Notes under the pieces: generated by a model
Told to the model about the DNA's origin: nothing
Databases searched by the model: none
What the model saw: the letters and a program-made list of their open reading frames with translations, nothing else
Program-made: the position numbers and the translations under genes
In this document: positions 16,188 through 24,325 of the stretch, piece by piece
Layout of the letters: each line of letters begins with the position of its first letter
Numbering within the stretch: position 1 is the first letter of the stretch
Assembly: GCA_021816565.1 (NCBI GenBank)
Contig: JAKAXN010000008.1
Location: 1-29,365 of the forward strand
Length of the DNA stretch: 29,365 nucleotides
Direction: 5' to 3'
DNA from: Actinomycetes bacterium
Lineage (GTDB): Bacteria > Actinomycetota > Acidimicrobiia > Acidimicrobiales > Palsa-688

Positions 16188-16520
16188 ATGCTGATCAGCA
16201 CCATGAATGACATTCCGGGACATGAGATCACGGAGGTGCTCGGAGAGGTTTTCGGACTCACTGTCCGATCCCGGAACGTGGGCTCGCAGATCGGTTCCGG
16301 GCTGAAGTCTCTGGTGGGGGGCGAGCTGAAGGGCATGACGAAGAACCTTGCCGCCAGCCGTCAAGAGGTCATCCAACGGATGGTTGAGGAGGCTCAGGCC
16401 AAGGGGGCTGACGCCGTTGTAGCCTTTCGGTTCGACACTTCCGAGATGGGTGGCAACTTCACCGAAATCTGTGCCTACGGTACGGCCGTCAGGACAGCGC
16501 GCCGCCCAATAGAGCGCTAA
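16188..16520 (+). CDS. YbjQ/UPF0145 family protein
   Basis: A 110-residue protein beginning MLISTMNDIPGHEITEVLGE and continuing with the family core VGSQIGSGLKSLVGGELKG, then RQEVIQRMVEEAQAKGADAV, ending in a strand with AYGTAV. These proteins form pentameric rings; the name 'heavy-metal-binding' is by inference only and the role is unknown. GAAGGAGG a few bases before ATG 16188 gives a strong start. It is full length for the family. Related but longer repeat proteins occur at 28010-29365, an unusual concentration. It is convergent with the dienelactone hydrolase, with a hairpin between. Confidence 0.92.
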   Translation: MLISTMNDIPGHEITEVLGEVFGLTVRSRNVGSQIGSGLKSLVGGELKGMTKNLAASRQEVIQRMVEEAQAKGADAVVAFRFDTSEMGGNFTEICAYGTAVRTARRPIER

Positions 16521-16560
16521 GGCCTACCGCAGAACGGCCGCTTGCTGACCGCCGGTCCTG

Positions 16561-16606
16561 CCCGGATCCAATAGCGACGGCCCCGTGCGCGCTGTGGCCA
16601 TCCGGG
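16561..16606. terminator. Hairpin between convergent genes
   Basis: CCCGGAT (16561-16567) pairs with ATCCGGG (16600-16606), and inside the loop GGCC pairs with GGCC. Its place between the convergent ybjQ-like and hydrolase genes fits a bidirectional terminator. There is no T tract. Confidence 0.4.
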
Positions 16607-16628
16607 ATGACTCTGCCGGGGGCCGGCT

Positions 16629-17369
16629 TCAGGTGAGGGTGCTGGCGAAGAGGCCGACCAGCTCCTCCCAGTGCCGCTCAGCCGCTGCACGGTTGTAGAC
16701 GGGGAAGTCGGCCATCGTCCAACCGTGCAGAGCGCCTTCATAGATCTCGCAACGGTGATCGACGCCGGCGTCGGTGAGGGCGTGCTCCAGCTTGTCTGCC
16801 ATCTCGGGGGGATAGGAGCTGTCGTTGTCGGCGCCTGCGACGTAGACCCGAGCCGCCATGCGGGGGGCGAGGAGGTGGGGGCTGAGCTCGGAGTCGGTGG
16901 CCAGGTTGCCGCCGTGAAAGCTCGCCGCGGCGGCGACGCGGTCGGGATATGTTCCCGCGGCGGTCAGCGATATGGCCCCGCCCATGCAGTAGCCGGTCGT
17001 TCCGACCCTGTCCCCAGCTACGTCTTCCCGAGAGTTGAGGTAGTCGAGGAAGGCCTCGGTGTCCTCGGCGGCCCGGCGGTTGTCGGTGGAGGAGAAGAGA
17101 TGGGCCAGTGCGCTCCTCACATCCCCGGTCGCGAAAACCGCCTTCGGGTCCAGCGGCTCGTAGCCTCCAGCCCGGTAGAACAGGTCGGGGACCAGCACGA
17201 CGTAGCCGTGGTCAGCCAGCCGCTGCCCCATCTCGAGCAGAGCCGGCCGGATCCCCAACCCATCCATGAAGAAGATCACCGCGGGGTGCCTGCCACCCCC
17301 GACAGGGGTGAACACATTCGCCGGGCACTCGCCGTCGCGCGTGCGGATCGAAACCGACTCCATGGTCAT
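16629..17369 (-). CDS. Dienelactone hydrolase family protein
   Basis: A 246-residue alpha/beta hydrolase. The triad of dienelactone hydrolases is visible: the nucleophile Cys in GYCMGG, an Asp in AGADNDSSYPPE and the His in LHGWT. Early motifs are PAVIFFMDGLGIRP and VLVPDLFYR. The family opens dienelactones in chloroaromatic degradation, but most relatives act on other small esters, so the substrate is open. I start at ATG 17367-17369 because AGGAGG lies 8 bases upstream; the open frame extends further to 17444 without such support. It is in line with the ABC genes upstream, with a 131-base gap, so independent transcription is likely. Confidence 0.93.
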   Translation of the reverse strand: MTMESVSIRTRDGECPANVFTPVGGGRHPAVIFFMDGLGIRPALLEMGQRLADHGYVVLVPDLFYRAGGYEPLDPKAVFATGDVRSALAHLFSSTDNRRAAEDTEAFLDYLNSREDVAGDRVGTTGYCMGGAISLTAAGTYPDRVAAAASFHGGNLATDSELSPHLLAPRMAARVYVAGADNDSSYPPEMADKLEHALTDAGVDHRCEIYEGALHGWTMADFPVYNRAAAERHWEELVGLFASTLT

Positions 17370-17500
17370 CCCCGTGGCCTCCTGTCTCTGCTCAGTCGCC
17401 ACGATCATGACGGGAACCCCCGCGAAGCCGCCACTTCGCACCAACTACCAGGCGCGGATCGGGGGTGCCGGTACCTTCCCGACGTTCGTCACGCACGGGT

Positions 17501-18181
17501 TCAGCCCACCAGGTCAGCGACGTCGACCCGGCCGGGGGCGCCGTCGTAGATCAGCGCCCCGTCGCGCAGGGCAACGCAGCGCGATGCCTGGGACACGTAG
17601 TCGAGTTGGTGGGTGGCCACCACTACTGCGGCACCGCCCGCCTGGGCCCGCTCCAGGAGGCCGACGAAGGCGTCCCGGCCCTGGGGATCGAGCCCTACGA
17701 ACGGCTCGTCGATCAGCAGGATTTCGAAGGGACGGACGAATGCCAGGACGATCGCCGTCTTCTGGCGCAGGCCGCGGGAGAAGCGCGACGGCAGGTCATC
17801 TACCCGGCCGGCCAGGCCGAACATGCTGACCAGGTCGAAGGCATCCTCCTCCCAGTCCTCGCGGCCGTGGAGCCGGCACGTGTATTCGATGTGCTCGATG
17901 ACTGACAGGTCGTCGTAGAGCACCGGGTTGTCAGGTAGATAGGACAGGGTGGCTCGGGCCGGTACGGAACCGGCCGGTTCGCCCGTGACGAGGATCTCGC
18001 CGCTGGTCGGTTCCAGCAGACCGGCTGCCATGCGCAAGAACGTGGTCTTCCCCGAACCGTTGTGCCCCACCAGCGCCACCTGCTCTCCCGGGCGCACCAC
18101 CAGGTCGAGCGGTTCGAGGGCAACCAGATCGGCGTACGCCTTGGTCAGTCGTTGTGCGGCGAGAGCGGGGAGGGCGGGCAC
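17501..18181 (-). CDS. ABC transporter ATP-binding protein
   Basis: A 226-residue ATPase with Walker A GHNGSGKTT, Walker B ILLIDEPFVGLD, and the H-loop ATHQ. The signature is unusual: FSRGLRQK where LSGGQ(R/K) is normal, keeping the residues after it (QKTAIVLAF). Variants like SxGxxQ(R/K) occur in ABC-2-type exporters such as the bacitracin/CcmA-like group. It follows the permease gene by 12 bases and the two surely form one exporter. The substrate is unknown. Confidence 0.92.
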   Translation of the reverse strand: MPALPALAAQRLTKAYADLVALEPLDLVVRPGEQVALVGHNGSGKTTFLRMAAGLLEPTSGEILVTGEPAGSVPARATLSYLPDNPVLYDDLSVIEHIEYTCRLHGREDWEEDAFDLVSMFGLAGRVDDLPSRFSRGLRQKTAIVLAFVRPFEILLIDEPFVGLDPQGRDAFVGLLERAQAGGAAVVVATHQLDYVSQASRCVALRDGALIYDGAPGRVDVADLVG

Positions 18182-18193
18182 TGACGCTCGAAC

Positions 18194-19816
18194 CTACCGC
18201 TCGCCACCGTCCGGGCGGCGGCCCGACGCATCGGCGAAGGCGCTGCGGAACCACTCGTGGACGGCTTCCTGGTGGCGGATCCACAGGCCCACGGCCCCCA
18301 CCAGCACCAGCACCGCGATGGCCAGCCCCCCGACCACCCCTGCCGGGCTGCGACCGGCGGCCAGATGGCGGGCGGCCAGCACCGGCAGCACGCCGACGGT
18401 CGCGACCGCCGGGGGCCACACCAACCGGATCACGGCCCGGGCTCCGGCTATCTCGGGAGGCATCAGGCTGCCGGCGTCGCTGAAGAGCGGGGGCGGCCCC
18501 TGGATCACGCTGATGGCGGCCCCGGCCAGGGCGCACCAGCCGGCAGGAACGGCGTCCACCAGCCCGGCCTCGGCCGCCGGCCCGGTCCCGGCCAGCGCAA
18601 CCATGACCCCTGCGCCGACCAGCCCGATCAGACCCATCAGCACGAGTGGCGGTCCCATCTGTGAGAGGTACAGCATCCCAGCCGGGCGGGGATGGCCGTC
18701 GCGCCGGTCCGGGTGGTCCAGTTCCTGACCGATCGGCTCCATGGCATCGAGAGCGGCGACGTAGAGCGCCACACCGGCCGCTATCACCAGCGGCGTGGTA
18801 CCCCGCCAGGCTCCTGCCAGGGCCGCCCCGGCAGCTGCGCCGAGAACCACGAGACGGGTCAGTCGCAGTACCGGGAAGCGCAGAAGGCTGTGCCAGCTCC
18901 GGTGCCAACCGGCCGAGTCGGGCCACGACGGCAGGCGGAACCACGGCCGGCTGCGCGGAAGCTCCTGCGACAGCTGACGGCGCAGCACCACGACGGTACG
19001 CAGATCGCGCAGGGTGGCCGCGAAGCGGATCTGGCCGACCAGAGTCGAGCGGCGTTCTGCCGCCTCGAGGGACGTGCCTCCCACCCCCGCTACCCCGGCC
19101 GCCACCACTCCGAGAGCCACCGCCGCTCCCACCAAGCCGGTCGGCCTCCACCGTAGAGGCCACAGAGCCGCCCGGCCCAGGAAGGTGGTCGGCGAAGTGA
19201 CCCCTGACAGCGCCAGGTCTCCGGTGGACCAGCCGACCACGGCCACCGCCAGGGCGGTGCCGGCCCACCGGCCCAAACGTCGGCCGGAGACGATCAGGGC
19301 CAGACCGAAGGCTCCGGCCACGGCCAGAGCCCCGACCCCGGCCCCGGCCGCCACCCATGCGGCCGCATGACCCGGTAGGCGTCGGAAGGCCAGCAGGCCG
19401 CCCACGGCCCCCAGCCCGGCACCAGCCAGGGCACCGAAGCGGATCTGGCGTACGGCCGGTCCGCGCAGGGTCACGGAGCGGTCCAGGGGCGCCATGAGCA
19501 CGTGGCGGACCTCGGCCGCCTCGACCACCAACGGTCCTCCCCGTCCTCCCGAACGGAGCCCCACCGCCCAGAGCACGGCGATGACCATCCCCACCGCCTG
19601 GGGCCCGTGGCGGATCACCGCGGCCAGGGCTGCCGCCCCGACGCGCTGGTCGCCGATCACACCCGAGAGAAGCCACACCGCCGCTCCACCCACGATGGCC
19701 GTGACGTACACCCGGTACAGGGCATCGAAGAGATCGAAGTCCTGGATACGACGGGCCCGGCGGGATCGGCGCAGGGCGACCAGGACGTCTCGTTGCTGCC
19801 GGGCGGCTATGACCAC
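18194..19816 (-). CDS. Large integral membrane protein, probable ABC transporter permease
   Basis: About 540 residues with many hydrophobic segments rich in Ala, Gly, Val and Leu (for example VYVTAIVGGAAVWLLSGVIG near the start and GLAIAVLVLVGAVGLWI near the end), I estimate ten or more membrane spans. No named motif is visible; the role comes from the ATPase gene 12 bases downstream on the same strand. I start at GTG 19814-19816 because the protein then begins VVIAARQQRDVLVALRRSRR, a cytosolic basic leader before the first span. The frame is open back to 20068 but that part overlaps the divergent gene and is low-complexity. The end is basic and acidic mixed (SGRRPDGGER). Confidence 0.78.
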   Translation of the reverse strand: MVIAARQQRDVLVALRRSRRARRIQDFDLFDALYRVYVTAIVGGAAVWLLSGVIGDQRVGAAALAAVIRHGPQAVGMVIAVLWAVGLRSGGRGGPLVVEAAEVRHVLMAPLDRSVTLRGPAVRQIRFGALAGAGLGAVGGLLAFRRLPGHAAAWVAAGAGVGALAVAGAFGLALIVSGRRLGRWAGTALAVAVVGWSTGDLALSGVTSPTTFLGRAALWPLRWRPTGLVGAAVALGVVAAGVAGVGGTSLEAAERRSTLVGQIRFAATLRDLRTVVVLRRQLSQELPRSRPWFRLPSWPDSAGWHRSWHSLLRFPVLRLTRLVVLGAAAGAALAGAWRGTTPLVIAAGVALYVAALDAMEPIGQELDHPDRRDGHPRPAGMLYLSQMGPPLVLMGLIGLVGAGVMVALAGTGPAAEAGLVDAVPAGWCALAGAAISVIQGPPPLFSDAGSLMPPEIAGARAVIRLVWPPAVATVGVLPVLAARHLAAGRSPAGVVGGLAIAVLVLVGAVGLWIRHQEAVHEWFRSAFADASGRRPDGGER

Positions 19817-19939
19817 GGCCCACCGTAGCGCCCGGCCACCGTGGCCCCGGCGCGATGAGGGTGCACAGCGGCGGTCGAGTCGTTGACGGGTCGTGTCAGA
19901 CCGGAGTGCCGGCAAATCGATAGGCCCGGAGGGGTCGGC

Positions 19940-20941
19940 ATGGAACACTGTGGGGTGTGGACAGCTCCACCGCGGAGGGGTGCTCGAAGTGCGGGTTCGA
20001 CTCGACACGGTGGAGGCTGCGAGGATGCGGCTGCGCTCTTCGGGGGGATGGGCTGGTGGTGGGCCCACGCCACCGAGGGGTTCAGCTCAGAGGAGTTGAA
20101 TCGGCGGCCTGCCCCGGCGGTGTGGTCGGTTCTGGAGTACGGGCTGCACACCGCCCTGGCGGCGGCGGCGATCCGTACCGAGGTCGAGGCCGTTCTGGCC
20201 CAGGACGGCTGCACGCTCGATGTCGAGTTCGACATCGGCGACGCCACCGAGGACAACTGGGCGGTGCTCGATCGGCGTTCCACCCTCGCTGACCTGGAGC
20301 GGGAGGGCGCCGCCACCGCCGCGACAGCCCGCCGAGGGGACCGGTCCTGGGCCAACGTCGGCTGCGCCGCCGGTCGCACTCTGCAGGCCGAGGCCTACCT
20401 GATCCACGACGCTCATGACGTCAGCCATCACATGATGGATGTCAGCCGGGCGCTGGCGGTGCTGTCTGCGAGGCCCGCGGCAGAGGGATGTGTGGTGCAG
20501 GTCAACGTCTCCGATGGGGGCGTGCCCAAGCGCCCGGTAGCACGAGCGGCCGTCACGACCAGAGGTTTGGAGGGCGACCGCCAACGCGACGGCAAGCACC
20601 ACGGCCGTCCCTTCCAGGCGGTGTGCCTGTGGTCCGCCGAGGTGATCGACGAGCTGTCGGCTGCCGGGCACCCGATCAGTCCTGGATGCGCCGGTGAGAA
20701 CTTCACCCTGCGGGGAGTGGACTGGGCGTCCCTGCGCCCGGGCGCCCTCGTCCGGGTGGGCGAGGCGCTGGTGGAGCTGTCCTTTCCTGCAGTTCCCTGT
20801 CGGAAACAGGCACAGTGGTTTTCTGATGGGGACTTCTCCCGGATCGCCTACGAGGTGAACCCTCGCTGGGCGCGTTGGTACGGGTGGGTGCGCGAGCCCG
20901 GAACGGCCCACCTCCGGGACCGCGTCATCGTCGAGACCTGA
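19940..20941 (+). CDS. DinB-like domain fused to a MOSC domain
   Basis: The first 180 residues look like a DinB four-helix fold (LNRRPAPAVWSVLEYGLHT, and a His-rich HDAHDVSHHMMDVSRAL). The rest is a MOSC domain, the Mo-cofactor sulfurase C-terminal type, with GDRQRDGKHHGRPFQAVCLW, GCAGENFT and the conserved Cys in VPCRKQAQWF. MOSC proteins handle sulfur or Mo-cofactor adducts. ATG 19940 has GGAGGGG six bases upstream and gives 333 residues in one frame. However, the +1 frame from GTG 19957 reads AEGCSKCGFDSTRW, a CxxCGFD zinc ribbon of the kind that starts related DinB proteins, and would need a frameshift near 20015. I keep the continuous frame but the N-terminus is doubtful. Confidence 0.8.
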   Translation: MEHCGVWTAPPRRGARSAGSTRHGGGCEDAAALFGGMGWWWAHATEGFSSEELNRRPAPAVWSVLEYGLHTALAAAAIRTEVEAVLAQDGCTLDVEFDIGDATEDNWAVLDRRSTLADLEREGAATAATARRGDRSWANVGCAAGRTLQAEAYLIHDAHDVSHHMMDVSRALAVLSARPAAEGCVVQVNVSDGGVPKRPVARAAVTTRGLEGDRQRDGKHHGRPFQAVCLWSAEVIDELSAAGHPISPGCAGENFTLRGVDWASLRPGALVRVGEALVELSFPAVPCRKQAQWFSDGDFSRIAYEVNPRWARWYGWVREPGTAHLRDRVIVET

Positions 20942-20976
20942 AGCTCCCCCGCGCGGCCCGGTCGTCGCAATGACGC

Positions 20977-21912
20977 TCATCGCGACAGTCCGATCACGAC
21001 CTTCCCGTGGGCGTGGCGGCTGGCCTGGAGCTCCACGGCGTCGTGGATCTCCTCGATGGGGAAGGTGGCGGCGATCGGAACGGTCACCTGCCCGGCCTGG
21101 ATGGCGTCGGTGATCGCGACGAGCTCCTCGGGTCCGGCCTCGCCGCCCCAGCTGGCGCGTACCCCGTGGGGAGGAGTCGGCCCGGCCGCGATGGTGGTGA
21201 TCCGCTCCGGTGCCACGCCCAGGGACACGGCCGCCTCGAGCGTCTCGAGCCCGAACAGATCTATCGCCGCCGTGATCCCGTCCGGCGCCATCTCCCGGAC
21301 CCGGTCCTCCAGTCCCGGCCCGTAGGCCACCGGCTCGGCGCCCAGCCCGCGCAGGAAGTCGAAGGTGGCCTCCGATGCCGTACCGATGACGCGGGCCCCG
21401 GCCAGCCGGGCCATCTGCACGACGAAGATGCCCACTCCACCGGCTGCACCACCGACCAGGACGGTGTCGCCGCTGTGGAGCCCGAGCTTGGCCAGGCCGG
21501 CCATGGTCGTGTGGCCGGCGACGGGGAGGGTGGCCGCCACCTCGTCGCTGATCCCGTCCGGGGTGCGGGATATGGAGTCCGAGCCCCCCGGTTCGGCCGG
21601 CATCACTATGTAGTCGGCTACCGCCTTGGCCATCGCCCCTCCGTAGACCCGGTCACCGACGGCGTAGGCCGTGACGCCCTCGCCGGCCTCGTCTCGCACG
21701 CCGTCGAAGTCGAACCCGAAACCGGCCGGTAGCTCGACCCCGAACTGGGCGGCCAGCTCGGGCCTCCGCGCTATCCCCCAGTCCATCGGGTTGAGGCCGG
21801 CGGCGGCCACCTTGATGCGGATCTCGCCGGGCCCGGCGTGGGGCTCAGGGACGTCGCGCAACTCGAGGACCTCGGGCCCCCCGAACGACTGGTAGATCAC
21901 GGCACGACTCAT
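20977..21912 (-). CDS. NADP-dependent oxidoreductase, quinone-reductase-like MDR family
   Basis: A 311-residue medium-chain dehydrogenase/reductase. It starts MSRAVIYQSFGGPEVLELRD, has the substrate-domain motif AAAGLNPMDWG, and the cofactor-binding VLVGGAAGGVGIFVVQMARL. The Zn-ligand Cys of alcohol dehydrogenases is absent, which places it with the zinc-independent quinone reductases. ATG 21910-21912 follows GGAGG by six bases; the longer open frame to 22329 runs through the tetR gene and is not real. It is divergent from tetR with two dyads in the 108 bases between, so it is very probably repressed by that protein and induced by a reactive small molecule. Confidence 0.93.
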   Translation of the reverse strand: MSRAVIYQSFGGPEVLELRDVPEPHAGPGEIRIKVAAAGLNPMDWGIARRPELAAQFGVELPAGFGFDFDGVRDEAGEGVTAYAVGDRVYGGAMAKAVADYIVMPAEPGGSDSISRTPDGISDEVAATLPVAGHTTMAGLAKLGLHSGDTVLVGGAAGGVGIFVVQMARLAGARVIGTASEATFDFLRGLGAEPVAYGPGLEDRVREMAPDGITAAIDLFGLETLEAAVSLGVAPERITTIAAGPTPPHGVRASWGGEAGPEELVAITDAIQAGQVTVPIAATFPIEEIHDAVELQASRHAHGKVVIGLSR

Positions 21913-21957
21913 GGCTGGTCCTCCACTGGGGTCCGGAGCTCTCGGTGAGCACCGTTG

Positions 21958-21974
21958 ATGGGACTTGATCCCAT
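21958..21974. promoter_or_regulatory. Operator dyad 1 for the TetR regulator
   Basis: ATGGGACTTGATCCCAT is a 17-bp dyad, ATGGGA-5-TCCCAT, matching the second dyad with one broken pair. It is 45 bases before the oxidoreductase start and 33 bp (three helical turns) from dyad 2, centre to centre. Confidence 0.75.
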
Positions 21975-21990
21975 CACTATACCCACGTTG

Positions 21991-22007
21991 ATGGGACCAA
22001 GTCCCAT
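21991..22007. promoter_or_regulatory. Operator dyad 2 for the TetR regulator
   Basis: ATGGGACCAAGTCCCAT is a perfect 7-3-7 dyad ending 13 bases before the tetR start, well placed for autorepression. With dyad 1 it forms direct repeats of GTTGATGGGAC 33 bp apart. Confidence 0.8.
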
Positions 22008-22020
22008 AAACTTGGCGGTG

Positions 22021-22584
22021 ATGGCCCGGTGGAAACCGAACGCTCCCGAACGGCTGGCCGAGGCCGCCCTGGTCCTCTTCGCCGAACGCGGGTACGAGGC
22101 CACGACGGTGGCGGAGATCGCGGAGCGGGCCGGGCTGACCAAGAGCACCTTCTTCAGGTACTTCGCCGACAAGCGGGAGGTGCTCTTCGGAGGGCTCACG
22201 ATGGACCATCTCCTGACCACCGGGATCGCCACGGCACCACCCGGTGCCGCCCCGTTGGAGGCGGTGGCGAATGCCTTCGAACTGCTGGGGAGAGACGTGT
22301 TCAGCTCTGATCGTCGGGAGTTCAGCCATCGCCGCCGAGCCGTCATCGCCGCCAACCCCGAGCTTCAGGAGAGGGAGGCGTTGAAGGGACTACGGATCAG
22401 CTCAGCGATGGTCGAGGCGCTCGAACGGCGAGGGGTACCGGCGATGACCGCCCGTGTCGCCGCCCAGATCGCTTCCCTGAGCCTGACGATCGCCTACACG
22501 CAATGGAGCGACGGAACCGGGGACTTCGGCGATCTGGCCCGGCGCACCCTGACCGAGGTTAGGGCCGCCTTGGCCGGCTGCTGA
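22021..22584 (+). CDS. TetR-family transcriptional regulator
   Basis: A 187-residue regulator. The N-terminal DNA-binding domain is typical: AALVLFAERGYEATTVAEIA, then ERAGLTKSTFFRYFADKREV. The C-terminal ligand domain is divergent as usual. I start at ATG 22021 (MARWKPN); the frame is open from 21955 but that part runs through the dyads. It is divergent from the quinone-reductase-like gene, and the two 17-bp dyads in between point to control of both. The ligand is unknown; electrophiles or quinones are a reasonable guess from the neighbour. Confidence 0.93.
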   Translation: MARWKPNAPERLAEAALVLFAERGYEATTVAEIAERAGLTKSTFFRYFADKREVLFGGLTMDHLLTTGIATAPPGAAPLEAVANAFELLGRDVFSSDRREFSHRRRAVIAANPELQEREALKGLRISSAMVEALERRGVPAMTARVAAQIASLSLTIAYTQWSDGTGDFGDLARRTLTEVRAALAGC

Positions 22585-22685
22585 TCCCCGGTTGCACCCT
22601 CTTACCGACCCGGCCATCCTCTCGAGATCGCCGAAAGACCTGGGCCACGATCCCGGATCGGCGTCCCAGGCGGTCGCTTTTTCCT

Positions 22686-22715
22686 GACAACCTTTCTCCG
22701 GCAACTTCTGTCTAT
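22686..22715 (+). promoter_or_regulatory. Putative ECF-sigma promoter
   Basis: CAACCTTT (22688-22695) and GTCTAT (22710-22715) are 14 bases apart, in the style of ECF-type -35 AAC and -10 GTCT elements, and lie just ahead of the sigma gene at 22745. AACCTTT also occurs upstream of the second sigma gene (27052, minus strand). Autoregulation is a reasonable inference. Confidence 0.4.
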
Positions 22716-22744
22716 ACCGGCATGACCATCCACCCCAACCACGG

Positions 22745-23260
22745 ATGAGCGCGGCGGAAGAGCAGTTCCGGGAGTTCGTCCGCACTCGGGCCGCCCCACT
22801 GCACCGGGCGGCCTTCCTGCTCTGCGGCGACTGGCATCTGGCCGACGACCTGGTCCAGGAGGCGCTGGCGAAGACCTTTCGCCACTGGCGCCGGGTCCAG
22901 CTCGCCGACAGTCCCGACGCCTACGTGCGGCGCATCCTCGTCAACGAGGTCAACCGCCACTTCCGGCGGAACCGCCGCACCGTTCCGCTCGCCGATGTCC
23001 ACGGCGGGGGTCACGACCCCGCCGATCCGTCCCAGCCGGACGCGTCGAGCGGGCTGGCCCGCCGGGAACTTCTGCTCTCCGCCCTGCTCGCCCTGCCCGA
23101 GCGGCAGCGGGCCACGGTGGTCCTCCGCTACCTGGAGGGGATGACCGAGGCCGACACGGCCGCCACCCTCGGATGCAGCGAGGGGACGGTCAAGAGCCAG
23201 GCGTTTCGGGCCCTTAACGCACTCAGTCACCTCATCAGCCGACAGGAGTTATCCCTATGA
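22745..23260 (+). CDS. ECF RNA polymerase sigma factor, SigE family
   Basis: A 171-residue sigma factor. Region 2 reads FRTRAAPLHR-like then GDWHLADDLVQEALAKTFRH, and region 4 reads LPERQRATVVLRYLEGMTEA, then GCSEGTVKSQAFRAL. This fits the SigE-like class of actinobacterial ECF factors, which usually sit next to a membrane protein gene. The stop overlaps the next gene's ATG by four bases (ATGA), so translation is coupled. No Shine-Dalgarno is obvious before ATG 22745. Confidence 0.93.
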   Translation: MSAAEEQFREFVRTRAAPLHRAAFLLCGDWHLADDLVQEALAKTFRHWRRVQLADSPDAYVRRILVNEVNRHFRRNRRTVPLADVHGGGHDPADPSQPDASSGLARRELLLSALLALPERQRATVVLRYLEGMTEADTAATLGCSEGTVKSQAFRALNALSHLISRQELSL

Positions 23261-24272
23261 CCACCCCGACCGAACAGCACCTCGGCGAGGCTCTTGAAGA
23301 CCTCGTCTCCACCCAGCCCTTCGGCCCGGACACCGCTTCGATCGTGCGGCGCGCCACGGCGCTGCGCCGTCGGGCCGTCACCGGACGGGTCACCGCCGGT
23401 GTGGCCGTCGGCGCGGCGGCCGCCCTTGTGGCCATCGCCGGCACCAGCGCCGCCGCCCACCGACCCACCAAGGACCACGTCGCCGCCGCCAACGTCCCTG
23501 TGCACGCTCAGGCCCTCACGGATCTCGCCTCCTACATAACCGCCAACACCGCCCCCAGGCGGGAGACGCCACCCTGGTGCAGCGGACCCAGTCCTACCCC
23601 GGCCGCAGCCCGGTGCAGGGCTTCGACCTCTACACCGACAGCGGTGAGTACTTCTACGCCCCGAGCGAGTCCGACCTGCCTGGCGCCATCAGGTCCGACG
23701 CCAACCAGGGCCACGGCACCTTCGCCCGGGAGGTCGCCGCCGCGGAGTACGCGCTCAGCGGGAACCTCGCCGTCGCCGACCAGCGAATGGCCTACGCGCC
23801 CTTCGCCGACGGTAAGCCCCCGACCGTGACCGCGGCACAGCGGTCCCAGGTCGCGCAGATGATGGCCCAGAAGCTGGCCGCCGAAGGCAAGACCGATCCG
23901 GCCCTCATCCAGAAGATCAAGGACGGCACCGGCGGCTTCAACGCTGACAACTACATCTGGATGGACTCCGAGCAGGCCCTGCAGGCCGGAGCCGGCAACC
24001 CGCAGGTCCGGGCGGGGGTGCTGCGCATCCTGTCCATCCTGCCGGGCATCACCGTCGACCACACCCTGGTCGCCGGTCAGGATGCCCTCTCCATAACCGC
24101 CAGCGGCCAACCCGACCTACCCGCCAACTACCACGAGACCATCACGATCGACGCCTCCACCGGTATCCCCATCAGCCTGGTGGGCGGGACGGACGGGGCC
24201 GCGCCCAGCGTCACCGTCGCCTACCACGTCTCCCGGGTGACGGTGTCGGACATCGAGGCCGGCCGCTTCTAG
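23257..24272 (+). pseudogene. Membrane-anchored sigma partner protein, frameshifted
   Basis: The first frame gives a basic cytosolic segment and one membrane span (GRVTAGVAVGAAAALVAIAG, about residues 43-65), then breaks at about 23555. The adjacent frame continues the outer domain: GDATLVQRTQSYPGRSPVQG, YTDSGEYFYAPSESDLPGAI, and ends VSDIEAGRF at 24272. Adding one C to the C run at 23552-23556 joins them into about 338 residues. The layout resembles CU044_5270-type proteins encoded after SigE-like sigma genes. An anti-sigma or sensor role is inference. The break could be a sequencing error. Confidence 0.8.
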
Positions 24273-24296
24273 AGGACCCCAGCAATCCGAGCGGTG

Positions 24297-24317
24297 CGCC
24301 CGTCGCAAGACCGGGCG
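24297..24317. terminator. Hairpin between convergent genes
   Basis: CGCCCG (24297-24302) and CGGGCG (24312-24317) form a 6-bp stem with a 9-base loop, between the sigma-partner gene and the convergent serine hydrolase gene. No T tract. Confidence 0.4.
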
Positions 24318-24325
24318 GACCACGA

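Noticed and set aside
17931..19823. Minus-strand frame of 630 codons over the permease
   Set aside because: It is Arg/Gly/Pro-rich without spans; the frame with membrane segments (18194-19816) is the real one.
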